This document shows, one piece after another, positions 22,369 through 34,309 of a stretch of DNA of 64,000 nt. Both the position numbers and the translations under genes were made by a program. Source of the stretch: Terfezia claveryi (Eukaryota; Ascomycota; Pezizomycetes; Pezizales; Pezizaceae); the NCBI GenBank assembly GCA_015179025.1, contig WHUX01000055.1, positions 1 through 64,000 on the forward strand, read 5' to 3'. The number at the start of each line of letters is the position of its first letter. Position 1 is the first letter of the stretch. Under the pieces are notes generated by a model that had not been told where the DNA came from, did not search any database, and saw only the letters and a program-made list of their open reading frames with translations.

Positions 22369-25300
22369 CTAGACCTGCAAAGTTGCAATGAAGTTATTAA
22401 GATCGTATTCATCATACTGTGTCTCGTCCCAGAGCTCTCCGAGATCATCCAGTATACCCTTGGTTCCCTTCTTAAGGGGGTTTCCATCGATATCCATCAC
22501 TGTCTCCTCGGCTGTTGATTTCTCCGCCTGGCCTGACTCCCCAAGGCTGAAAAGATCCAAGATCTGGTCTGTTTCCATTGTAGCCAGACCGGTATTCTGT
22601 TGATTCACAACTGTTGACGCCACGTCCAACTTGAATCGTTGAAGGCTAAGAGGTAAAGTTAGTGGAATTCCCTCTTTCAATAGAATATAACTTACGTCAT
22701 GATTTTCTCTTCTAGAGTGCCTCTGGTGATAAGCCGATAGACATTTACGACCTTCTTTTGCCCTATACGATGGGCACGATCCATAGCCTGCATATCTTTC
22801 TGCGGATTCCAATCGTGCTCGACAAATATGACAGTATCAGCACCTGTTAAGTTTAACCCAAGACCACCAACGTGTGTTGTCAGGAGTAGAACGTCAATAG
22901 ACGGATCGCCATTAAATTTGGTGACAATATCCTGGCGCCTTCTGGCCTCTGTACTGCCGTCCATGCGCATGTAAGATACCGAAGGAAGCATAGCCTTGAG
23001 AACATCCTTCTCGACAATATCCAACATTTCCTTCAATTGGCAGAAAATGAGGGCCCGGTGTTGACTAATAGATGTGGTTTCCGTGGGTCCACCAGCGCTC
23101 TCAACTCCAATGCCACAATCCACGAGTAGATTATGAAGGGCTCCCAATTTTGGCGCATGTATAGGGTCACGAATATGAGACTTTTCCTTCACTAGTTGCT
23201 TAGTCATCTTTTCGTACTGAGGATGCTTCTCATTTAAGACAAGGGCTGGTGAATTGCAGAGTTTCCGCATGTATTGAAGGGCCTGGAAGATATGCTGCTT
23301 CGCTTGCTTGTCATCCTGCACACCTTCAGCCGAGATCTGTTTAACCTGTTTCTTTGCGAAATCATCATATAGCTTCTTCTGAAGGTCACTCAGATCGCAG
23401 TAGTAATTTTGGATAATTTTGGGTGGTAGGTCATCTAGAACTTCCTCCTTAAGCCGTCTAAGGAGGAATGGCAGAACTTGTTTGTGTAATGCCTCAATTG
23501 CTAGGGCACCTGCCTCCTGTTCCTTTGAAGAGCTTTTGCTATATCGACTGGCAGCGATGGGCTTCGCAAATCGCTCCATGAAAACTTTTTCTGTTCCAAG
23601 GAACCCAGGCATAAGAAAATCAAATAAGGACCATAGTTCCAGCACATTGTTCTGTATTGGCGTCCCTGAAAGAATTAATCGATGATTCGCCACAACCCTT
23701 TTCACTGCTTGTGTGAGTTTAGCTTTCGAGTTCTTGATGATATGACCTTCATCAAGAACACAGTAATTCCAGCTGTATTGTGCAATATTCTCAATGTCAT
23801 TTCTACAGATGTCGTAAGACGTGATCACGATGTCTGTAGTCCCAAGTTGAGCCCTGACACGAGCACGTTCTCCAGGGGTTCCCACATAGCAGAGAGCTGT
23901 GAGGAAAGGTGCATACTGCTTTATCTCTTGCTGCCAGTGACCAGATAATGTCGGTGGACAGACAATCAAAGTCGGTAATCGACGCATTTCAGGCGACCCA
24001 GTTTTGCCGAATTCCTGTGCACGGATATAATGATCACTAGCAACAATACAAATTGTCTGTAAAGTTTTACCCAAGCCCATGTCTTATCAAGAATAGTCAG
24101 CTAGAGTTTTTTAACGATGTGTTTTCAGAAAACTTACCATCACACAAAATACCATGAAGGTGGTATTTGTTTAGGAAAGCCAGCCAATTAACGCCCTCTT
24201 GTTGATAAGACCTTAGTGTTGCATTGATAGAGACTGGAAGTTGGAAGGGCTCAATCTTATGAACATCGAGCATCTGCGATATGAATTGCCTTTCCCGGTC
24301 ACGACCCTTGAGTAACTCTGGAGATAACCCAGGAGGGTCTGGGATTCCAGCCTAAAAGGCATGAGCAAGCGCTCTGCGACACTTCTGAAATACGGGACAT
24401 ACCTCCAAAGGTACAAGCTTGACGAGAGTTGCAAACGTAGTAGTTGCAATTAGACGCACATCGTTATCGGCATCACTCATTCGACCAAGCACCGGCACGA
24501 TTAGGAAAACAACATATGGTAAGATATCCGTTTCCATTACGTGTATTAAATCTAGGAAAATCGTCAGCCAAAACCCAAAATGTTTAGTCAGGCTCAATTG
24601 CTACATACGGTAAACTGTTTCAATGGCACCCTGTCGACAGCAGAGGTCGTGAGCATTGGCTATCATCGGAAGAACCTTTTCAACTAGCATAGTCATCCCT
24701 TGTACTGTTATGACGCTGCAGACAGTAGCGATACATTTTGCGGCGGCATAACGGAGCACTGAAAACTGAGATTGAAGGGCTTTGACAATTAAGGGGAAAA
24801 GATCAATGACCTAGTATATGTTAGTCATGGCACCTAGCGATGTAAATAAGAAAACTAACAAACGTATGAAGGTCTGGATGGAACTTTGGAAGAAGGGCAC
24901 GTATTGTAGAGAGACCATCCACTACTTCTTGACCTAGTATGTTCTCTGGGTCACAGATATTGGGAGGTATATTACCTGGAAGAATCAGAAATTATTCGTC
25001 CAGTGAAATCCAGGAGTGGAGCTCACCATAAAATGCTTGTTTCAACGGCTCTTCAATGCATTCTTTCAGTTTAGGGACATTGTCGAACAAAGTATTTCCA
25101 AACCTGACAGATAATTGTTCCAAAGCTTCCTTTGCACCACGACGCTTGATTCTGGCTTCCTTAGCTTCTCGCTCGAAGGCCGCTTGATCTTGGTGATCCT
25201 TTCTGTCCTCTTCCTTCCGGAGCGAGAGAATGGCATCCTCAAGACTGGCGTTTCTGTGGAACTCAGGTACTTCAGAAGTATCAACACAAAGGAAAGCATT

Positions 25301-28300
25301 CAGGTTCTTTGTCAGTTTCTCGGCCGCAGTCTTGCGACCGGTGAGTGAACAAAAACTGACCAACGATGCTATCGACGAGGCAGAACGTTTCTGTAGATCC
25401 ACATTTTCTTCAGACTGTAGCTTTATTAGTGTTGCTGACAACAAACGTTCTATATGCTGAGATATACCTTAACACTTTCCATCACACCATGAATCAATGG
25501 ATTGAGCTTCTTGGGGAGATCATTTGTCGCAATGCACGCACCTGCCGCGGCGGCTAATACTCGAATATCCCGCTGCTTCTTAGCAGCCTGTGCCTCTTCT
25601 ATCGCGATCAAGGCACTGGCACGTGCATCGGCCAGCACTTGGGATGACATCAGTTTTTGTGTGGGCTGAAGGAGTCTCTTAAGGCGCATGAACTCCTCGT
25701 TAACTATCTTCTCTGCATGTGCAAGGCCAAAAGCGTCCGGGCCTGCATTCGGATCACCTTGAACAACAGCTGCAATTCGAGGAAGCTTTGTGGTTGAGAC
25801 CTTAGCGACGTCCCTGAAGGCATTGAGAAGGGACTGACATTGGGCCCAAATGATCTGCATGTATGAGTGTAAATCCCTATATATCGGTGGTCTCTCGGTG
25901 GTTAAAAGATCCATGAGACACTCAAGGAATAATCCTTTAAGAGGAGTCGCCAGAGGTGTAACCTTGCAATACTCTTCCATGATCATTGCTGTGACCATCT
26001 GTGTCGTAGAAAATGGTGAGCTTAAATGCGGTACTAGCCGTTGGCTCCAAAAAGATACAGTATCCTCTTCGGGCCATAAGGATATAACACGTCCCATAGC
26101 TGTAGCGCCAGCGATCTTAGTCTTTATGAGGACATCCAATCCAACCAGATCAATATCACCAGTCATCATATGCCCATCAACATTGTGCGTTGTCACAGTT
26201 GGCTCCTCTCGCTTTTCACTCTTCCTTCGTCTCTTGGCCTGTACTTCTATCGTACCCCCAGGGGAACCATGACGAGGGATTGATGGCGGCTGATATGTTT
26301 GCCCAGAAGGCCGGATGAAGAGGTAAGGGTCCATAGCAATAGGATGCCGTGATACGCCGATCGGGGTAGTCAATAGACTCAGTAGAGCATCCACGTGACT
26401 GCTAAACTCCATCGCAAATCGGCGTAGATTTTCTCTGGAGAGATCTTCAACAAGGGCTAAGAACACCTGCAATGAAAGGTTCAAAACAGCCTCTACTTTC
26501 TCGACCAATAGGTTTTGGAAGATGAGGCGAAGAGTTTTGCCATCAATCCACCCTTTGGTACCCTCGCCCTGGATGTTCAGGAAAGTAAGGAGGGCCCTGA
26601 GGACTGCAGATCGTACACTGGTAATGGTATGTCGCAAGAAAGGGTAAAGACGGGGAACAAGCAGAGCAAATGATTGCCTATCATAAATATCAATTAGAGT
26701 ATATTCGCGAAAGTGCTCGCCAACAGGGACTTACGAAGGGTCTGACGAAGCTTTTCGTCGCATTGTGTCTAGTACCTGAGGGAAGGAACACAGCTTTGCA
26801 AGCAGGTCCATCACGGAGCCTGTACTGGCGCTTAGATCATCCTTGAGATGTGTGAGACAGTCCCATACTACATCAACAAGCCCATCAACTGCTTCTGGCC
26901 GTAATGAGATAAACTCGGAAGCAATAGGAATTAAAGTAGCTGCACTGACCGCCCGCACATCATCGTCAAAATCCCCCAAACCTTTCATGACGGCTGTGAC
27001 AACTCCGTCGATTAGATCGGGATCCTTAATCAGTATGTCAGTTCTTACTGCCACTAGGTATTTTAGTCCGAGCATCCCTCCATGACATATCGCCCACACT
27101 GGATCCTTTAACTCGAGATCTGTCTGCATGACTAGTCTGTATAGCACCTTGTATATTGAATGGACTATAGGTGGAAAGACATGCAGGAGTAGGGCACCCA
27201 AAGTCTGCGATGTCGTCTCACGAATTGGTGCAACAACCTATCCACAATCAGAGATGTCCCCCGGAGAGAAAGCAACGGGAGGCTTACATTGTCGGAAACA
27301 TAATCCCCAAATCTGTCGAGCATGAAGATACAACATAGGCGGCAGGCCAAATCTTCAAGCCACTTCTGATTCAATATATCGTTTTCAGATCTGGATTTGC
27401 CACGAACACGCCCAGCCCCACGACCGTGAACTCGGACTACTTCTCGAATACCCATGGCTGCCCCATGACGAATTTCCCAATTAGGGTCGAAGAGATCTAC
27501 GAGGAGTAGTTCACAAAGTCGTTCGAATGGCCATTCTGTCGGTTCCCCCGATGTTTCGATAGCGGAGGTTAGGGGGGCAGTAGGTCCTTTATGTTCCACT
27601 ATTAGCTTCGCATCCTCGTCAACCTGTCCTGAACGATCTAATGAGAAATAATCCTTCTCTGGGCTATTTCCCTCCTGCTTGATCGGGTGAGGAGTGCGAT
27701 CGATTGGCGTTTGCATAGCACTCGCATCTATGCTGGGTTTCCTCACAGTGGACTGAGCAAGGTCAACCACCCGGACTTTGTTGACATGATTCTTAGCCGA
27801 GGCTTTCGCCTTTCTCTTCAGCATATTTTGCTGCCGTTTAGACAGTCCAGTAATCCCTTCGTCGGTTGGGGTTTGCGGGGTGTGGGAGTCAAGAGGTGAC
27901 ATAGCGGAATGGATGGCTGGGGAGGCCAGGGGCTGAGCTCGGTAGGCATTTCCCACACTTGTATCGATTCGGGGAGTCTGAATCGAGTGGGAGGTGGTAG
28001 CAAAGTCCTTCTCTGTAACAAGCTCATCCTCCATATATTCACCTCCTAATCCAAGTCTTGCAGTCACATTTTTCTTTTGAAGAGCTAAACGCTCTGCAGG
28101 GTCAAGGTCGGCCAGTGAATAATCGTACTCTTTTCCAGAGCTTCCCAACAATCGCTTGCCATTTTTGACGACGGCTACAATATCCAATGTATCGAAACGC
28201 AGCTGCTCTTCTCCATTATCGCTTTGTGTATTTTCCTGTTTTACAATCCCGCTTTTAATGGCCCTAGAGTCATTCTCCTCAATTTTCACAAGGTCATCCT

Positions 28301-28716
28301 CCCTATTTGGGTCCCAGGCTTCAGCATTCTCAACGATCCCTCCAATTGCTTTTGTCGCGGCAGTTCTGGTATCCCAACTCTTAGATCTCAAATGCGGGAC
28401 GATTCTGTTAAGAAGATTGAAGAGCTCGTCTGGGTGTGATTTTTGTACATCTGCGAGCTGCTGGGCGGCTGTGTGCCGGACCAGCTGAGTGGAACCCGAG
28501 TCTAAGAGGCTGGATACACATGTGTTAGCTGGGAGGCGTCTGTTTTTGAGTTGTACAGCTTGGAACGTTATTTACCTTACAAGTCTTTCGAGTCTGTTAG
28601 GCAGAACGTTAGCACAGACACAATGCTAGGTACGGAGCGAGCTTATTCTATTGGATTAAAAATGTAAAACATGGGTTCTAGCAGGATATAAACCTGAAAA
28701 CTACCTACCGAGACAT
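22369..28716 (-). CDS. MOT1: TBP-associated Snf2-family ATPase Mot1 (BTAF1)
   Basis: The model has twelve exons: 28716-28709, 28593-28576, 28509-27288, 27237-26735, 26677-25468, 25414-25027, 24975-24860, 24810-24609, 24551-24403, 24351-24138, 24082-22696 and 22645-22369. It gives 1897 residues with every phase closing; budding yeast Mot1 is 1867. The N-terminal two thirds is HEAT-repeat solenoid (for example RLDRL-like start, SGSTQLVRHTAAQQLAD, then LVPRLYPFLRHTITSVRSAV), which grips TBP. The C-terminal ATPase has DDMGLGKT (Walker A, about 1344-1351), DEGH (about 1454-1457), LTTHVGGLGLNLTGAD and QAMDRAHRIGQ. It ends in the usual acidic LDDLGELWDE and DLNNFIATL tail. Mot1 strips TBP from DNA using ATP and redistributes it among promoters. 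The first two exons are only 8 and 18 nt, placed because they restore MSRLERLVSLLDSGST. Confidence 0.93.
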
Positions 28717-30892
28717 GATATTTAGGCACCTATATCCATATCTCTCCCAACAGGAGATCTGGCGATAAGATAAATCTTGCACAAAAATTTGTGTATATAG
28801 GGTTTTGGGGATAAATGCAGGATCCAATAGCCCGGGCTAGACAACTGAGTGGAGGGCGAAAGATACTTAGCTACTAGGCTTGAAGACTAACTATCCAATT
28901 CGTTGCCCTGGCTCGTTTATGAATCAACCCCCTGGCCTTGTGCGATTTATTAGAATTGTGAAGCTATACAAAAGAATTTGATGTCAGTAAAAAACCTTTT
29001 GGAGGCCGCCAACGAAGTTAGATGTGGGACAGAAAAATGTATAGTAGTGAGTAGTGGGGAGTGTTACGGTAGGGGAAAAGGTGGGGGAATCAAAACAAAT
29101 GTATAATCAACGGCAACGGTCTTGAAGCAGATACCCGTTATTACAGGTAGTTTTGCAGATGACAGATCAATCTAAGACACCTGTAGTTGCGATAAAACGA
29201 TACTTTTGTCTGATAGCTTCGTGATGTACATACACCTTTGTATCCTGTGAATTGTTCGCGGAATGCGAAATGCAGCTAAAGAAAATAACCCAGCCAATAA
29301 TAGGCGCGCGTTTTTGGGGGGTATCTTTCGTCCTTGCTATCTCAGGATCTCGCTGTGAAGTGTGTGTATGAGCCCCCTGTTAATTGACCTCTGGCGGGAC
29401 TGTTTTGCTGCCTCTTGATATGTATGTTGCGGGACAGGTAAGCTCGTAAACCAGGTGCAAATTCAGCACGTCACGGTATTGTAGGTACCAGCGTCGTTGA
29501 GTAAATAAATGAGTGGAGAGCACGGGGTTCGGAGTATCAGCTTAGTAAGGCGGGGTGACCAGGGGATTTCCAATAGAACCTCGAGGCCAGCGGATGTGCT
29601 TTTCGTTCGCGGCTGCGTTCTGTTCCCTGGGGGGGTGGGCGAGGTCCTTTTAAGCAGACGTTCCTTGTTGTCGTGGGTAAGGGCTGCCAAGGCTGCGAAA
29701 GAGCAAATCAAAACGGGGCACTGGGGGGGCATGGGTAGCTTAATTGCTGGATCAAGATGCAAGATATGTAGTCTGGTTGGTGCTAAGCCATGAGCTGTCA
29801 TCCGCCAGGCACTGGCCCATCCAGACTCCAGCGCCGTCGATCGCAAAAACGAACATCGTCGAAAAAAAAACGGGGATGTAGGTAGTTTTCGATTCCTGAC
29901 CGTAGACGGTGCTTACGTACATTTAGGTTAGTCTAAATCAACCTAACAAATATTCTAGAATCAAAAGACTCCTAATACGAGATAACCACAACCAGACTAG
30001 AGATAACCTGCACAGGCACAGTGTTTGGAAGCATCATATGTTCACGCCGTTCACGCCGTACCTACAGCCGCAAGATCTAGTGCCTACCTTCCATAATCCA
30101 GTACCACGAAGCCATGGATATCACGGGTTTCGAGGCACTGGAATACCTACCTCTCTGATAGAGCAGCCTCGCTGTGAAGTACCTCTTATAGTGCTCTAGC
30201 GAACTCTATGCATGGCTATATTATACACTGGCAACTAATCTCCTGCTGACTGGAGAAGCCAAAATACAAAGTAGTAAAGTACTAGTTAACTATAAGAAGG
30301 ACGCGATATGCATAGCTCTGGTGAGCAAACTGGTGTATTGACTCATTGCAATGGCATCAGGTGTTCGAAACAACTGGTGTCCAGCAGGACAGGACGTAGA
30401 AGGAGGAACTGCACGCTGAGATATCACTTTCCGCACAGTCATGAGACCCAAAGTACTTCTACCCCATATTGTTGTTTATTATTATTATATTCTTCCGAAT
30501 TTTAGAAAGGGATCGCCGCGGCTCAAGCCCCTGCTTTAATCTCCTTCTGGACAAGAGGGATCCAACGAAGGGTTAACGTACCTTGGCCAGCATCAACCCA
30601 AAAGTAAAAGCACTCAAGAAGTATCCTCAACTCGGCCAAATCCTACTTGTAGTGTACAGCGCCCATTTATCGTTCTACAGCTCTTTCCTTTAAGCCCCTT
30701 ACCTCTCGCCCAGGAAGCCCCACCCTCATCATATTCATCTCATCACCGGAGCTGTGCTTGCTGGACTGAACGACACTCACCATTAAGCTTCTCCAAGCAG
30801 TTGTACTCCTCGGCCGTCAAAACCGGGAATACTCTGTGCTGGAACCCGGGAGTACTCGATAGGCAACACAGCTTCAGTCATTGCAAGCTCCC
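28717..30892. other. Divergent intergenic region, MOT1 and kinase promoters
   Basis: About 2.2 kb with no recognisable gene. Short overlapping frames at 29463-29846 on both strands have no family resemblance. CT-rich patches occur before the kinase start (30,660-30,760), as is common before fungal start codons. Confidence 0.5.
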
Positions 30893-33800
30893 ATGGCTGC
30901 CTCGGCTTTCGGCCATGTCTCCAGCTCCATGCCTGGCTCAAATTATGTTGCCCCTCCGATAGCTCCACCTGGAACCTTCCCGCCCGGAACTCTCATCACA
31001 GTGGGTGCTCACAAATGCACAATTGAACGATATCTGTCAGAGGGTACGTTGGCTCTCCCTGAACATTGGACTATGTACGCTCGGCATGTTCTGATTACCT
31101 GATCCAGGAGGTTTTGCCCATGTTTACCTCGTTCGCCTTGCCAGGGCTGTCAATGGATCCGACATAGCTGTATTGAAGCGGGTTGCAGTTCCAGACAAAG
31201 ATGCCTTAGCAAATATGAGGACTGAAGTGGAGACAATGGTTGGTTCAAGTTCCACCCAATAGAGGCTCCAATTTCTGAATGCCGGAGTAGAAAAGACTTA
31301 AGGGCCACCGCCATATTGTTACCTATATCGACTCACACGCTTCCCACTTGAAAGGAGGAGGGTATGAGGTTTTTCTGTTGATGGAGTACTGCTCGGGTAT
31401 GGAGATTTTTTCTGGTCTTGGGGACATGCGTCCCAGCTAACTAATATGTCCAGGAGGGGGATTGATCGACTTTATGAATACAAGACTACAAAACCGCTTG
31501 ACGGAGCCTGAAGTACTCAGTATCATTAGCGACATTGCCGAGGGCGTCGCTTGTATGCACTATCTTCAACCGCCGCTTCTACATAGAGACCTCAAGGTGG
31601 AGAATGTTCTTATTGCGACTTCCCGCCGATTTGTCCTCTGCGACTTTGGCTCATGCTCCGCTGTTAGAGAACCAGCATCGTCGGTTGCAGAATGTCGTTT
31701 GCTCGAAGAAGACATACAGAAACACACCACTCTCCAGTATCGATCTCCAGAGATGGTCGATGTGTATAGAAAACTCCCCATTGATGAAAAGTCAGATATC
31801 TGGGCACTAGGAGTACTATTGTACAAATTGTGCTATTATACTACTCCCTTTGAGGAGCAAGGACAATTGGCCATCTTAAACGCATCTTTTAAGTTTCCAT
31901 CATATCCATTGTTTTCTGATCGTCTGAAGAACTTAATTGGTGAGGAGATATTCATTGACATACTCTAGAGGCAAGCACTAATGGAAGTAGCATCTATGTT
32001 GAGAGAGTCTCCATTCCAGCGACCTAATATATATCAAGTATTGCGTGATATATGCTCAATGCGCGGAAAAGAGGTTCCAGTTAAGGATGTATGTTTCTCT
32101 CATCTAGTAGCTGTTGGAGAATTGTACTGACACAAACTAGATCTACAAAGGAGGAACAGCCCAGGCGAAACTAACAGATAGACCACAACATTCCGTGCAG
32201 ATGAATCCAGCACCAAGTGTCATAGCCTATCAGGCACCTCAAGCGCCACAAAAGACTATACTTCCAGACATCGTCCCTATGCGGCGTGGGAGACCAACGA
32301 AGAGTTCACATTCAGGGGTCACAGCTTCTCCGCAAGTTCGCGCCATCTCTAGTGACCCCTTTGCGGCACTGGATAACACGACTCATGCCTCGCTCCCTCT
32401 CCAAGATGAGCTGTCTGCTCGGTTTCCGAGTGTCGAACAATTCTCACTCTTACATGACTCTGGCACTAAGTTCGATTTCAAGGAATTTAACCCAGACACT
32501 CCCACAGCGTTTCCCCCAGCAGCCCCCACAAAGGACCTTAGCACCCGCGTAATGGAAAGGCTTGCTGATGATGCATTCCTACAGCCTCCAGCTCCAGTAA
32601 CCGGTCAGAAGAAATCACCAGTGGAAGACACAGGGAGGGAAGACACAGGGAGGGACTCTATCGAGAGTGATCAATCAGGAGTTAGGCCGGCGTTGTACCA
32701 GCCTCAACCTCAGAGGCCACCAATGGTCTCTACAGGTACAATGACTTCACCTACCCATTCCCCATCTCCATCTCCGGATAAACTGAAAATGAAAGTATCC
32801 GAAGCCTTGAGCCAGCCTCATAGCAGGCCCCAAAGTCGGTCCCACGAACGGTACGTTCCTTCAACTACAACAGCAACGACGATGGTGACGGCCACCAATG
32901 CATCCCAGAGGCCTGCATACCTCGACGCACATCGATCAACATCCCAAACAACGCCTCGGCATACTGTTTCCTCGCGTCCATCCCTCGAAAGTTATCGCCC
33001 GTCGTCATCTATCGAGATACATGGCAATGGAACTCGTTCAAAAGCGCCAAGCAGTAAGATCAGGCCTGCTAGCGTATACATTGAGTCCAACCTTGACTTC
33101 CTTCGAGATCTGGACTCTCCAGCCAAGGATAAGGAAACCACACCGCCACCCACCTCCGGGCTACTCACACCTGGTCACGGGATACAACAGGATTTTACCG
33201 GTCACTCCATCAGTTCTCAGAGATCAGACCATATTGAATCAAATGTCGACTTTCTAAGGGCAATGGAAAACGAATCTGATGCAGCGAAGGGTGGATCTAA
33301 GGCCGATAGGAGATTATCTTCGGGGTCATTTGTTGGAAAGCATGTTAAGCGGGCTAGCATGTCTTCAATATCTCTTTCAAATACTAAAACCCTGCTGGCA
33401 GGTAAATTTGGTGAGGCTTTCCGAAGATTTGAAGGCAATGGAAGTGGGGAACTCAATCACACGTCAAGCCCCCCTAATGATAGCTACCTTGGGTCTATCA
33501 CCGGGAGCGGTCCAGCTTCAGAGATCAGCAACGATGAGCCCTGGGAAATCACGGGGTCTGAAAAAATATCTTCAGAAGCAAGAAGAGAGATGGAAAAGCG
33601 GATGTTAGTCCAAGAAGAGGAACGAGTTGCAGCCGCAGCAGCAAAGTACAAGAAGGAGGTATCGAGTCGAGCTCCTGCTGATGGCCTTCTTCGACAGAGC
33701 TCATCGAGCAGAGCTAGCTCCATACAAAATAAAGTAAAGGCTCTATTGAGCGAGAATCGTGCGCCCACCCCCCGTACGGCGGAGGGTTACGGGCAGTATA

Positions 33801-34309
33801 CTGATGAAACACATCACCGATCACAGCATCAGCAACAACAGCCGCAGCAGGATAAACAGTCGCTGCGACCGTCAACAGTTGCGAAGTCAGAGAAGGTGAC
33901 CAGGGGCGATAGTTATGGTGAATACGATAGAGATGGTAACAGAGGATTGGCTGCACGATCTTCGAGCGAGGTATCTCAGGCAGTTTTGAAGCCAAGCATC
34001 AGGACGTCCATGGAGAAACTCGCAAAGCCTAACCTAGCGAACACCTCTCCTACACGGCCCGCTCCTCCGCCGAAACCGCACAAGCTGCGGGAGTTAGATG
34101 TGGCGGCTATCAGTATCAAAGACAAAGGGGATGCGGTAGGGGGCCGAAGATGGAGAAACCCGAAGTCGGATGAGGTCAGTTTGGATTTGCAGGACGAGGA
34201 CTTTGTGGGGGATCCAGATGAGTGGCAGCGGAATTTCAACCAACGATATCCGAGTTTGTCCGGCTTGGAGATGGTAGAAACAGTCGTTGGGAATGGGAGA
34301 AAGTCGTAG
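30893..34309 (+). CDS. Ark/Prk (NAK) family actin-patch serine/threonine kinase
   Basis: The model has six exons: 30893-31043, 31108-31238, 31291-31396, 31454-31939, 31991-32088 and 32141-34309, with a product of 1046 residues. The kinase domain (about 38-330) shows the Gly loop [11 protein letters not shown], the catalytic Lys in [15 protein letters not shown] (172 on), DFGSCS (192 on), YRSPEMVD and a QRPNIYQVL end. The HRDLKxEN and DFGS forms are typical of Ark1, Prk1 and animal AAK1/GAK. The long disordered tail has two copies of an IESNxDFLR motif (near 33078 and 33232), a Gln-rich stretch, and a Pro motif [12 protein letters not shown] near the end that resembles the Abp1 SH3 ligand of yeast Prk1. 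Such kinases phosphorylate Pan1, Sla1 and epsin-type adaptors to dismantle endocytic actin patches. The fifth acceptor (31990) was chosen over a nearer AG because it restores [15 protein letters not shown]. Single-gene orthology (Ark1 versus Prk1) is not resolvable. Confidence 0.9.

Noticed and set aside
25444..25451. Reading straight into exon 6 of MOT1 with an 18-bp intron
   Set aside because: An intron that short is not credible. A 53-bp intron ending at 25415 restores the conserved ESVK-SEENVDLQKRSA join.
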